Of a stretch of 64,000 bases of DNA, positions 34,101-44,890 are shown in pieces (the first letter of the stretch is position 1; the number at the start of each line of letters is the position of its first letter). The notes under the pieces are model-generated. The model worked only from the letters and a program-made list of their open reading frames with translations. It had not been told where the DNA came from and did not search any database. Source of the stretch: Pseudorasbora parva (Eukaryota > Chordata > Actinopteri > Cypriniformes > Gobionidae); NCBI RefSeq assembly GCF_024679245.1, contig NC_090177.1:19803950-19867949 (forward strand), written 5' to 3'. The position numbers and the translations under genes were made by a program.

Positions 34101-36060
34101 CACTTACACACCTCGCAATTATCACACACACTCGTAGACGCGCATAATCCCAGGCATGCTGCGCTGCCGAAACCATTCTCGTCAGGGCTGACACTAAAGA
34201 ATGCTGGGATTCTTGTCTTGAGGTACCAGTGTTTTTTCCTCCCTCTTTGGGTTTGTGCAAAATCCACACATTCTGTTGAACCCATGCGCCCACACTGCAT
34301 CAGCCCTGCATGTGACCACTGCTCCACTGTGCTCTATTCAGCAGTGACTCGAACTTTGCTCACATTCCATATACTTTCTTTGGTCCGTTTTGCCCGTCAG
34401 CCAGTTCTTCAACCCTTTGAATAGGTCCCGAGTTTGGGGGGAAACAAGAAAGAAGCTGCTTTGCGGTCCATATATCACGTACCTGTTTGCTGCACTGTTC
34501 CTTTGAGTTTAAAGTGACTCTTTTCTTTCCTCGAATGGAAAGTAGACATTCTACAACAACCTCGCTCAGCCAAACTCTTACTCAGTCCAACCCAGTGAGG
34601 TTTTGTTTTGGATTTTTATCAAGTGATTTAGTTTTTTGCCATTATTCTATTAGCTTCAAACCACGACTGGAAGGTTAAGTTTCTCAAAGCTCTTCAGAGA
34701 CCCTCAAGGGCACTTATTGAATTAAAACTTTATTGCTTAGTTTTGGAAAAAGAGCAGAGCGCTCCAATTAAGGAAAACAGCAATTCATAAACTCTCTCGA
34801 TGTTGCTACTAGATAGAGATGTACAGTGTTAAAGAGTTTTCAGCTTGTGGTTTTGCATCTATCGCAATCTGCAACTCAGAATTTGTGCTTTTTGACTCGT
34901 CGTTTGCATATGTCCATCACGCTCCTTATTGGCATTGAAAGCAAAATGAATTAATTTTTTTAAAAGCTCTTGTGTTTCGAGATGCCTCCCTTTCCCAGCC
35001 TTCCTCCCTGCTTGCCGCCTGGCAGGCCCGTGTGTCAAAGGTGGCTGCTGCAGAACAGACTGTGGGAACAGCCGGTCAGCCTCCCCTGTCCCCTATTCCC
35101 TAACCAGAGGGGCAGCCATCAATCCAAGCCTGCTCGAACCCCTCCCGGTGCACACATCTCCGCAACCCACACACTCGCTCCCCAATAATCCGCGGAAGCA
35201 ATTTCATCTCGACTCGGGTGGCGGCCCATTGTCGCCAACTCCTTCAATCTTTCCTAATTAACTCTCGCTTTGTCCAGCATCCGAGCTTCTGGACTCATCT
35301 CTACGACATTCCGATCGGGACCGGTCTTCACACTCCCGGGCAACCCTCGGACCCTAATCCCACTGCACCCCTCCTTCCCGAGTAACTCTTTCCCCCAACC
35401 TGCCGATCACCTACTTACAGAGTTAGGTAGGGGCATTAACTCCTTGGGTTTTTTGAAAGAAGAGGACGAAGGAGGGGGCGAGGAGGAGATGGCCAGAAAG
35501 CGACTCCAACCCAGACAATTAGAACAATGGACCAGGCCTGTAGGGGGCTAACTCGCAGCGTCACGCCTGGACGGTGGGGTATTTTGTCGGTTTAATGAAT
35601 TGTCCGTCAGTCCCTGGCTGCATCACAGGCCGTGTAGAGAGTGGACAGCAGGGACCCAGACACTAAGTCGGTATTTATTACACTGCCTTTGTCACTAATT
35701 GAGCTAATTATCAGTGACTCTTCAGCACTCCCACAATGACAGTAGCCCTCCACCCTCCGCCTCCCTCATCCCACCAGTGCCTGGGAATGCAGCCTGACTT
35801 TGCTTCTTTATCCCTCTTTTTTATCCTTCTCTCATTCTCACTATATCTATCCCGTTTTTATTAATGCTTCCTACCATGTCACTATTTTGCCTTATAATCC
35901 ACACTCATTTATACAGAAACTTCCTGTAAGTTTTTTAGATCAGTTTTACCTTTTTTTCTTTAATTGATTAATTATTATTATTTACCTTTCAAGCATACAT
36001 GGAAAGCTTTTTAGTTATATTTTTTGGGCATGTTTGGGCTTCTAAAGACAGTTGAATAGA
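31198..36060. other. Gene-free region downstream of wnt1 and rps26
   Basis: No exons recognised. A few short repeat ends appear, such as GGTGAACTGTCCCTTTAAG near 32534 and GGATGAACTATCCCTTTAAA near 33759, both related to the TTAA-type MITE termini. 32640-32960 and 33870-35800 are distinctly less AT-rich than their surroundings, as conserved regulatory DNA often is. Open frames of 118-140 codons around 33.9-34.4 kb overlap on both strands and lack family resemblance. Confidence 0.45.
35560..35780. promoter_or_regulatory. Candidate wnt1 3' enhancer
   Basis: A GC-richer block about 5.9 kb beyond the wnt1 stop codon, on its 3' side. It contains the homeodomain-type cluster CACTAATTGAGCTAATTATC near 35693-35712. 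In mouse a Wnt1 enhancer with homeodomain sites lies about 5.5 kb downstream of the gene and is reported as conserved among vertebrates. Matching distance, side and motif class suggest this is its fish counterpart, but no alignment was made. Confidence 0.35.
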
Positions 36061-36872
36061 GACAGGAAGCGCAAGAAGTGCAATTGCACTTTGCTACAGT
36101 CCATTTTAGATGTGCCTTGGCCCAGAGAAAACGGCTGTGCTTCTGGATCATGTTATAGATATGACTTCTTTTTTGACCTATAGAGTTTTAGCCGGCAATG
36201 GTGAATGACACTGTGGATTGTGTTCACGAAAATGTTTCTGGAATTGATTTCCATTACAGTGGAATTCCTGTATGTGATGCAGTGTCGTCTAAGGGCCCGA
36301 AGATCACAGGCATCCAAGTATGGTTTTCCGGCCTTGACCCTTAAACACAGAGATTACTCCAGATTCTCTGAATCTTAGGATGATATTATGCACTGTAGTT
36401 GATGATAACTTTAAATTCTTTGCAATTTTTCTCTGAGAAACTCCTTTCTGATATTTCTCCACTATTTTTCGCCGCAGCATTGGGGGAATTGGTGATCCTC
36501 TGCCCATCTTGACTTCTGAGAGACACTGCCATTCTGAGAGGCTCTTTTTTTATACCCAGTCATGTTGCCAATTGACCTAATAAGTTGCAAATTGGTCCTC
36601 CAGCTGTTACTTATATGTACATTTAACTTTTCCAGCCTCTTATTGCTACCTGTCCCAACTTTTTTGGAATGTGTAGCTCTCACGGAATCCAAAATGAGCC
36701 AATATTCGGCATGACATTTCAATATGTCTCACTCAACATTTGATGTGTTATCTATATTCTATTGTAAATAAAATATAAGTTTATGAGATTTGTAAATGAT
36801 TGCATTCATTTTTATTTACAATTTGTTGTTTTTACAATTTTGTGTCCCAACTTTTTTAGAATCGGGTTTGTA
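36060..36872 (-). mobile_element. Truncated Tc1-like transposon
   Basis: The right end is the terminus GTCCCAACTTTTTTAGAAT followed by CGGGTTTGTA, next to TA at 36871. The minus strand encodes the N-terminal helix-turn-helix of a Tc1 transposase (36507-36304: RRKIVEKYQKGVSQRKIAKN, LSSTTVHNIILRFRESG). After a frame break, decayed downstream pieces (CDLRALRRHC) can be followed to about 36.06 kb. The C-terminal half and the left terminus are missing. Confidence 0.8.
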
Positions 36873-36971
36873 ACATGCGAGGGGCACGAAATTGTTGCAT
36901 TTTTTTTTATTCACAATTTGTCCCAAATTATATTGTGATAAATAATTTGCTTTTCCATCACAGAAATAAAT

Positions 36972-39206
36972 GACAGTGCATCCGGAAAATATTCACAGCG
37001 CTTTACTTTTTTAATTCAGTTTAATAAAAAGATTAAATTAATTAATTTCCTCAAAATTCTACAAATAGTACCCCCATAATGACAATGTGAAAGATGTTTG
37101 TTTGAAATCTGTGTACATAACATGTACATAAGGGACACTAAAAACGTAGCTCATCATTCTGTTTTCTCTGATCATCCTTGAGATGTTTCTACAACTTGAT
37201 TAGCGTCCACCTGTGGTAAATTCAGTTGATTGGACATTGTTGTCCGACATTGTTGATTGGACTGGAAAAGGCTGATATAGACACACCTGTCTATATAACG
37301 TCCAGTTAACAGTACAAACCAAGCAATGAAGTCTAAGACTTGTCTGTAGACCTCAGAGACAGGATTGCATCGAGGCACAGATCTGAGGAAGCATACAGAC
37401 ATTTTTTTGCAGCAATGAAGCACAAAGCAATGAGCACAGTGGCCTCCATCATCCATAAATGGAAAAAGTTTGGAACAACCAGGACTCTTCTTAGAGCTGG
37501 CCACCCGGCTAAACTCAGCAATTGTGGGAGAAGGGCCTTAGTCAGAGAGGTGACCAAGATCCAGATGGTCACTCTGACAGAGCTCCAGCATGTCTCTGTG
37601 GAGAGAGTAAAACCTTCCATGAGAACAACAATCTCTGCACCACTCCACCAATCAGACCTGTATTGGTAGTGTGACCATGGTCTGCAGACAGAAGCCACTC
37701 CTTAGTAAAAAGCACATGACAGCCTGCCTGAAGTTTGCCAAAAAACACTTAAAGGACTCTCAGATCATGAGAAGCTAAATTCTCTGGGCTGATGAAACAA
37801 AGATTAAATTCTTTGGCCTGAATGGCAAGCCTCATGTCTGGATAAACCCGACACCGCTCATCACCTGGCCAATACAATCCCTACAGTGAAACATGGTGGT
37901 GGCAGCATCATGCTGTGGGGATGTTTTTCAGTGGTAGGAACTGAGAGACTGGTCTGGATCGAGGGAAAGATGAATGCAGCAATGTATAGAGACATCCTTA
38001 ATGAAAACATACTCCAGAGTGCTCTGGACCTCAGACTGGGGCAAATTATCATCTTCCAACAGGACAACAACCCTAATCAAACAGCCAAGGTAACAAATTA
38101 GTGGCTATGGGACAACTCTGTGAATGACCTTGAGTGGCCCAGCCAGAGTCCAGACTTAAAGGGTTAGTTCCCCCAAAAATGAAATTTATGTCATTAATGA
38201 CTCACCCTAATGCCGTTCCGCACCCGTAAGACCCCCGTTCATCTTCAGAACACAGTTTAAGATATTTTATATTTTAGTCCCAGAGCATATGCAATATGCA
38301 CACTTTACTGTCCATGTCCAGAAAGCTAATAAAAACATCATCAAAGTAGTCCATATGTGACATCAGTTGGTTGATTAGAATCTCTTGAAGCATCGAAAAT
38401 ACATTTTGGTTCAAAAATATCAAAAACTACGACTTTATTTAGCGTGTTCCTCAAATAAAAATTAAAACGGTTATGAATCAGTGAATCAATCAATGATTCG
38501 GATCGCCAATGTCACGTGATATCAGCAGTTTGGCAGTTTGACACGCGATCCAAGCTGCTGAAATCACGTGACATTGGTGATCCAAACCATTGATCGATTC
38601 ACTGATTGACTGAGACAATGCTGAATACAGTCGTAGTTTTTTATATTTTTAGACCCAAATATATTTTCGATGCTTCAAGAGATTCTAATCAAACAACTGA
38701 TGTCACATATGGACGACTTTGATGATGTTTTTATTCCCTTTCTGGACATGGACAGTAAAGTGGGCATTGACTGCATATGCTCTGGGACTAAAATATAAAA
38801 TATCTTAAACTGTGTTCCGTCTTACGGGTGTGGAACGACATTAGGGTGAGTCATTAATGACAGAAATTTAATTTTTGGGTGAACTAACCCTTTAAACCTG
38901 ATTGAACAGCTCTGGAGAGATCTTAAAATGGCTGTGCACCAACGCTCCCCATCTTACCTGATGGAGCTTGAGAGGTCCTGCAAAGAAGAATGGGAGAAAC
39001 TGCTCAAAAATAGGTGTGCCAAGCTTGTAGCATCATACCCAAAAAGACTTGAGGCTGTAATTGGTGCTAAAAATGGTGCTTCAACAAAGTATTGAGCAAA
39101 GGCTGCGAATACTTATGTTTGTGTGTGTGTTTTACAGATAAATTTAAAATGATGAATTTAATCGATTTTGTAGTAAGCGCTGTGGATACTTTCCAAATTC
39201 ACTGTA
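36972..39206 (+). mobile_element. Tc1-like transposon split by a nested MITE
   Basis: The left terminus is ACAGTGCATCCGGAAAATAT then TCACAGCGCTTTACT. The right terminus has the inverted partner AGTAAGCGCTGTGGATACTT and ends CACTGTA (39206). The plus strand encodes a broken transposase: SVDLRDRIASRHRSEEAYRH (37340 on), [20 protein letters not shown] (37886 on), FQQDNNPN and WPSQSPDL up to 38156. It resumes after the insertion with LIEQLWRDLKMAVHQRSPSY and ends NGASTKY at 39094. Outside the inserted MITE the element is about 1.5 kb. Confidence 0.9.
38160..38891. mobile_element. TTAA-flanked palindromic MITE nested in Tc1
   Basis: TTAA at 38156-38159 and 38892-38895 flanks a 732 bp element with termini AGGGTTAGTTC and GAACTAACCCT. 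The interior is itself a long imperfect palindrome: ACAGTTTAAGATATTTTATA on the left mirrors TATAAAATATCTTAAACTGT on the right, and both halves carry TCACGTGA near the centre. Removing it and one TTAA rejoins the interrupted transposase reading SPDL-N-LIEQLW. A short copy is at 4447-4625. Confidence 0.93.
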
Positions 39207-40110
39207 CATTGATTTAAAGATATCACAATAGAAAATGTGATAATATTTCACAGTATTACTGTTTTACTGTATTTAAATAAATGCAGTCTTGGTGAACACT
39301 GAACATAAAATACATAATATAATTTATATTTAATTAAAAAAAAATCTTTTGACCAGTTTTGTATATAATTGAACATTGTATGTGATTTTAAGCTATATTT
39401 TTATATATTTTTATATGTATAGCTTTGTTTTTACTTTTCTTTCTATTAATAATCTGCTCTGTCTCTTTTATCCTGTCAGCATTCCAGATCCTATTTCTCC
39501 TCTCATCCTCTCCCGTCACTGTGCGTTCTGGGATGTGAATGTGACTATGCGACTTCAGCGGTGCAGCACTCCGTCTGGCTGACCTTCAGTGGCCCTGCGA
39601 TATGTTGCGGTGGGTGAGAGAAAGAATCGTCTGCCTTCATCCAAACTCTTGTGGTCGCGTTGGCCTCTGCAGCAGGGCGGGGGCAACGCAACCTGTCATT
39701 ATTTCTAATACCATTTCTTTATTTTGTTTCTGATATTAAGTAAGTGAAGCAAAACCGCTAGTGTCGTGAAAACATACAGATTTAACGCTGTGTTACACCA
39801 CTGGCCAAATTCCCTCAGCGGTTACTGTGGATTTAGGGTGCATGTCTGTTCGAAGAAGAGGGCTGGTCTTGTGCTTTTGGTGGTGGGAAAGATGTTTAGA
39901 GGAACGGATATACTTGCACACTCACATTGTTGATTTTAGGTTAAGTGCTTTAGACATACCCTGTCATACCAGGTTGTGGTTCTGCGAAATGATTGATGGA
40001 TCATAAACTAAGCTGAGGATAATATTCTGTGGAACATCTGGAAAGACGAACCTGTTATTGAGCTCAAACTGTAAGCAGTGTTAGGAAATGAGTGGTTCTC
40101 GGAAAACACA
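39207..40110. other. Spacer between Tc1 relic and wnt1 3' end
   Basis: AT-rich to about 39460, then a less AT-rich block (39470-39720) resembling conserved noncoding DNA by composition only. No gene recognised. Confidence 0.4.
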
Positions 40111-41620
40111 GATAATGAAAATATAAACTTTATTGTGCTATTACTCTATATGAAAACAACTTTTCTAAACTGAGCTAAAATATTTCATTTTCTAAAAATA
40201 AAAAAAGCATAATACAATAATAAATACTTTTCATTCACAATATTAAAAGATGGAGTTCAGTGCATGTAAAACACAAATGTCAAGAGACAAGCAAATTAGG
40301 CATTTGACAAAGCAAACATGTCTCTGAGATGTATGTGGCCTCATTTTGATCATCCATTTATGATCATCTGTATAAGTTAGCACACAACTGGCTGGAATTA
40401 CTCATAAAATTGTAAATAATAATTGTGTATTCAGCCCGCTTTCAGATTAAGTCATTTTCTCACATTGCAAGTTGCAGCATAAATATATAGATCATATCTA
40501 TTTATAATATTTACAACATTTTGGTTATGTTAGCTGATATACAAAATACCATAATCGTGGCTCTTTCAAAAACATAAATGTGAACTGTTTGTCCACTGTA
40601 AACTAGGTAGTAGGGCATTTACAGGATTATCTTAACACACTTTTTTTTAAACTAGCATGTACTTGTGCGTAATCAATGTAGTCTCTTCTTCTCTCCCAAA
40701 AGAGTTTCTGTAATATTAAACATGCTTCTGTCAGAGCTGAATCGACAAGTCAATCTCAGGTCAATCTTAATTTTCTCTTCCCAATACTTTTCCATCAGTA
40801 CAATAACATGGTATACCACATAATAATAAATGGTATTAAAAAATGGCAGGAGACTCAAAGCAATGACGGGAAGTATGGCAGGTCTGAATGGGAAATCATA
40901 AGAGGTTGGGCCGAGTTCGGGATTCCGCTACATAGTAATCGGAAAAGGAAGCCCCATCCCTTGAGAAGCACTTCACACAGTTTCATGTGAGACGAGTAGG
41001 ACTGCAGCTAAAGAAAACAAAACGCTAAAATATTTTAAAGAACCGCCCTCTTGTTAGAGTTTTGCGCTGGTTTATGAGAGAGCATGCTTGTGGTTCTCTA
41101 ACCACAGGAACATCTGTCAAACTGTGTCCAGTTACTACTTTCTAGCTTCTATGTTCCCCAGAGTACCAGAGATGGAGATCAGGAGAGGAGAAGACAAGCT
41201 AGGACCTCAAGATTGGTGGTTCAGCACCCTAAATGTCAAATGACGCATACATGAACACTTTTTCCTGCTCGTAGTTTTGCAGTGTGTAGTGGTTCACCCA
41301 TTTCTTACGATTTGAAGCCCTATGCTGCAATAACATCACCAAAATATTGTGTTTTTCAAGACCTACCATCACCTAAGAGTTCTGCTCATGAACTTCTGAA
41401 CCGTTCTCAGTAGTTAATACATTGAATATACTTTCCTATTCAACCAACACATTGTATTTAGTACCTTTTAACATTGCTGTCCTGTCTCTTTTCTTCGGTA
41501 TTTAAACTTAACATGTGTATTCATTCCTATATAACCTCCAGATACCCCAACGGCCTCCTTTTTTTAAAACCCAGTTTGGGACCCTTTGTCTCTAGTTTCT
41601 CAGTTTGTTGTGTTTGTTCA
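40111..41620 (-). terminator. wnt1 3' UTR with candidate poly(A) signal
   Basis: On the minus strand, AATAAA (40134-40129) lies about 1.49 kb past the wnt1 stop and is followed by a GT-containing stretch (TTATCTGTGTTTTC). No other gene intervenes. The end point is inferred. Confidence 0.5.
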
Positions 41621-44169
41621 TCATAGACACTGATGGACAGTCTGTGTGCTGGTGCAGTTGAGGCAGCTCACGTGACAACACCAGTGGAAAGTACAGTGGC
41701 ATCTTTCTGTGACCTGCTCCATTCGAGTCTTGTATCCCCTTCCACAGCACAGCAGCTCGCACCCATCCAGTGCTGGCGATGAACTGTTGCAGGTACGTCC
41801 TGATGTGCCATGCGTGCCCGTTTTGCCATTGTAGGAACAGAAGTTGGGCGACTTTTCAAAGTAGACCAGGTCCCGAGCCGAAGGGAGCTTATGTGCTGGA
41901 TTCTCCGGTTCCAGGTGGCGGGGGTCGGCTCGATGGGATGCACGATTGCTGCCTTTGTTGCCGTACACGACTCGAGATGCGCCATCGAAACGGTCCTTCA
42001 GAAAGTCTCCCACTACACGGAAGCTGGGCAGTCTCATCCAGCACGTTCGTACAGTGCAGGACCCGGACATCCCATGGCACTTGCACTCTTGTTGCATTTC
42101 TGATGCGACCGTCTGTAGGGAGAAGAGAGAAAATGAATGAATCTGTTGAATACAAGAACAACAACAACAGCAAGAATGGTAATAACTTACACCTTTATAT
42201 TGAAATTCAGAACCTTTAGAACTGATAAAACTGTTATTTTAGTAGCTTTCCATCTGTACACTCTTAAAAGTAAAGGTTTTTAAATGGTTCTTTGGCAGGG
42301 TGTACGGTTCCATGAAGAACCTTTAATATCCCAAAAATCTTTTCATTGCACAAAAGGCTTTGTAGTGCAAAAATGTGTTGAAGGGGTCTCTTACCATTCT
42401 TCCTGCCTCATTGTTGTGCAGGTTGGTCAAATACCGTAGATCTCTGCCTCTCTCACTGGAATCCACAAACTCTCGTCCGAACATCCTGCCAAATTCCACA
42501 TTGTCGCTGCAGCCTCCCCAGTGCCAGTCTGGCCCTCCAGGACCCCGGCGCCGGTAGTCGCAGGTGCAGGACTCAATGGCCCCCTCAGAACAGGACCGAG
42601 CCACAGCGTGAGTAACGCCAGCACTTGTGATGGCAAACACAAATGCGGTCTCACGGCAACCTAACAAAACAATAAGTGCAACTTACAGTTTTTCTCACGC
42701 TGTGTCTCCATCCAGATAATACTGATGTGTAATTTTATGTTCTCCTACTTCACGATATGAGATAGGAAGAGTGTTCAGCACATTGTTTAAAGCTTTAACA
42801 CTACCACTCTGAGAAGCCATGCTCACCTCGGTTGACAATTTTGCCAAAGACGTTGGGGCTGTGGGTGGTCGGACAGTTCCAGCGACGGTTCCGAAACTGC
42901 CATTTGCATTCCTTTATGGCTGTATGCAGGCCTGCTGCAATGGCGTGCAAGATGCCAGGGTTTTGCCGGATCAGTTTTCTCTGACGACGACTTAACAATG
43001 CCAAGCTGGGGTCCAGCACTAACTGCACGTTCTTAGAGTTGGTGAGGAGGTTGCCTGAGGATGCCACATTCACAATACCCCTGGTGGAGAAAATGAAAAG
43101 TTGACTGGTAAGTTGGAAAGCCATTTCTCATCTGAATGGACTGAAATGCTAAAACTTGCAAGGGCTTTAATATAATAAGGGCTTCAAATATTCAAATTAT
43201 GTCAAATATGGCCTATATTTTTTTGAATATAGACTACATGTATGTGTGTGTACATATTTAAAGAATAATTTAAAATATAAATTAATATATACGATTTCAT
43301 TTATATAGAAGGAAGAAGAACTTCATCCTTCGTAGTGTATTAGCATCTATCATTTGAATTCCCCTTTCACCGCTATTATGACATATAGTACATACAGCTT
43401 TAAGGCTTTGGCTCAGATGTCGTGTCTAGTCTTAACCTACTCCGGAACGCTCAGCACATTACACGAATTCGACCCTGAAAACGACCTGGAAAGGAACTGC
43501 TCCCAGCCATAAAATAAATCCGCATTTAATTTATCCCACATTGGATTGAAAAATCTTGTCCCGTGTTCAAGCCACACTGTCAAAATGACAGGGAGAAACC
43601 GAGTGAGTGAGAGAGAGCGCGCGCGCACGCAGTGGCTCTGAGTAAACAGACTAACTGTGATTTCGTTCATTTATGTGTGAAATTAGTTTGACTTATCTCG
43701 TTTACAACTTTATAATATGAATAGGCCTAATATGTTTTCTATATAGCAAAATAAAAAGTATAAATTACATTTCAGCTCCGCACATGCCGTTCGCATAGCT
43801 AGGCTACTAACACAGTAGTGACAGTTACAAACAACGGAATGACATTATAAATATTTAGCTTGTCTAATATCTTTGATCGTTTAATGCACAGTCATGCACT
43901 AAGGCTATAGCTAAGATACTTTGGAGATATATATATACCATCGATAGAAAATTTAAAAAAAAATAAAAACACGGTTATTCACATTCTAGGATGTATATAT
44001 ATGGGCAACAACTATATATTGTATGTACTAAATGCCATAATATATATTAAAGGCCTGCTGTATCTTACCACCACCGGCCACTGTTGTTCACCGCCCCTGT
44101 GCCAGTGAGAGAGGAGACCAGGAGGACACATGCCGCTTTGACTGCGAGAAGCAACGCGAGGACCCGCAT
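41621..44169 (-). CDS. wnt1: Wnt1 secreted signalling protein
   Basis: Four coding exons on the minus strand: 44169-44069, 43080-42827, 42660-42395 and 42112-41621, joining in frame to 370 aa, the usual Wnt1 length. A signal peptide [20 protein letters not shown] opens the protein, followed by [15 protein letters not shown] (glycosylation sequon at N28). Diagnostic segments follow: [41 protein letters not shown], then [16 protein letters not shown]. There S223 is the expected site of Porcupine-catalysed palmitoleoylation. It ends in the cysteine-rich [14 protein letters not shown] and VHQCL. Wnt1 signals through Frizzled/LRP to beta-catenin and patterns the midbrain-hindbrain boundary and dorsal neural tube. 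It lies head-to-head with wnt10b, as in other vertebrates. No abnormal residue or break was seen. Confidence 0.98.
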
Positions 44170-44890
44170 GATATCTGAAAGGGCAAAGTAACCAATTAAC
44201 CTCAAATGAGATTTCCGCAATAATAAACGATGACAGTCTATGTTATGTATTTATTAGAGGAGCTATGAGCATCTTGACAATTATGAAATTAATAAAAATA
44301 GCTCAATAATTACTTTACTGCAATACAATTAGGCATGATATTTATGTTTTATTTTAGCCTTTTAACGCATGGCGAATTTTATTATAGAACTATGATTCTG
44401 TATGTGACTCAACTCAAATAGTCTACACTTAAAAGACCAATAAAGGTTTCGATTATAGAACCACCATAGTCCAAATGCTATAAATATTTTTATTTATTTA
44501 TTCTCTAGTACTTTCGAACACCATCTGTTTTAAAGAACATGAACCAATATGCTTAAAGAACTTTTTAGTTTCCAAAGAGCAACTCATGAAACCCTATACT
44601 GTCCAAAATGCGTCTTTGGTGCTATAACGAATGTTAATTTTTGACATTTCTGAAGTAAAAATAAAAAAGCAAAAATAAAAAACAAGCAAACAAACATATA
44701 TTAAGTAATTTGGTTGCATTACGAATCCACTTACCACTCCACATTCCAGTGCGGCTGACAGCGTGGGTCAATGTTTATTCATAAAATCAGTGTAGAAGTC
44801 ACAAAAAGGGTTCTGGATGGGATGCCAGTGCAACTGCTGCTGCTCCTCTTACAGTCTGTGTGTTAGTGATGCTCTGCTCACAGCACTGAG
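44170..44890 (-). promoter_or_regulatory. wnt1 5' UTR, candidate UTR intron and promoter side
   Basis: On the minus strand TTTCAG lies just before ATATC-ATG (acceptor at about 44175). A consensus donor GTGGAGTG|GTAAGTGG lies at 44735/44734. Together they suggest a noncoding first exon upstream of 44735 and a 560 bp intron. Splicing is possible but not proven; the transcript could also run through. Confidence 0.4.

Noticed and set aside
33871..34424. Overlapping open frames of 118-140 codons on both strands
   Set aside because: They overlap antisense, have low-complexity composition, no family resemblance and no splice signals tying them to a gene. Probably chance in a GC-richer stretch.
35270..35551. 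93-codon frame with an acidic stretch, considered as a dendrin-like exon because DDN lies beside WNT1 in human
   Set aside because: No recognisable dendrin sequence and no clear splice frame. The block is better explained as noncoding regulatory DNA.
41770..42219. 149-codon plus-strand frame opposite wnt1 exon 4
   Set aside because: Antisense shadow of conserved Wnt1 coding sequence.
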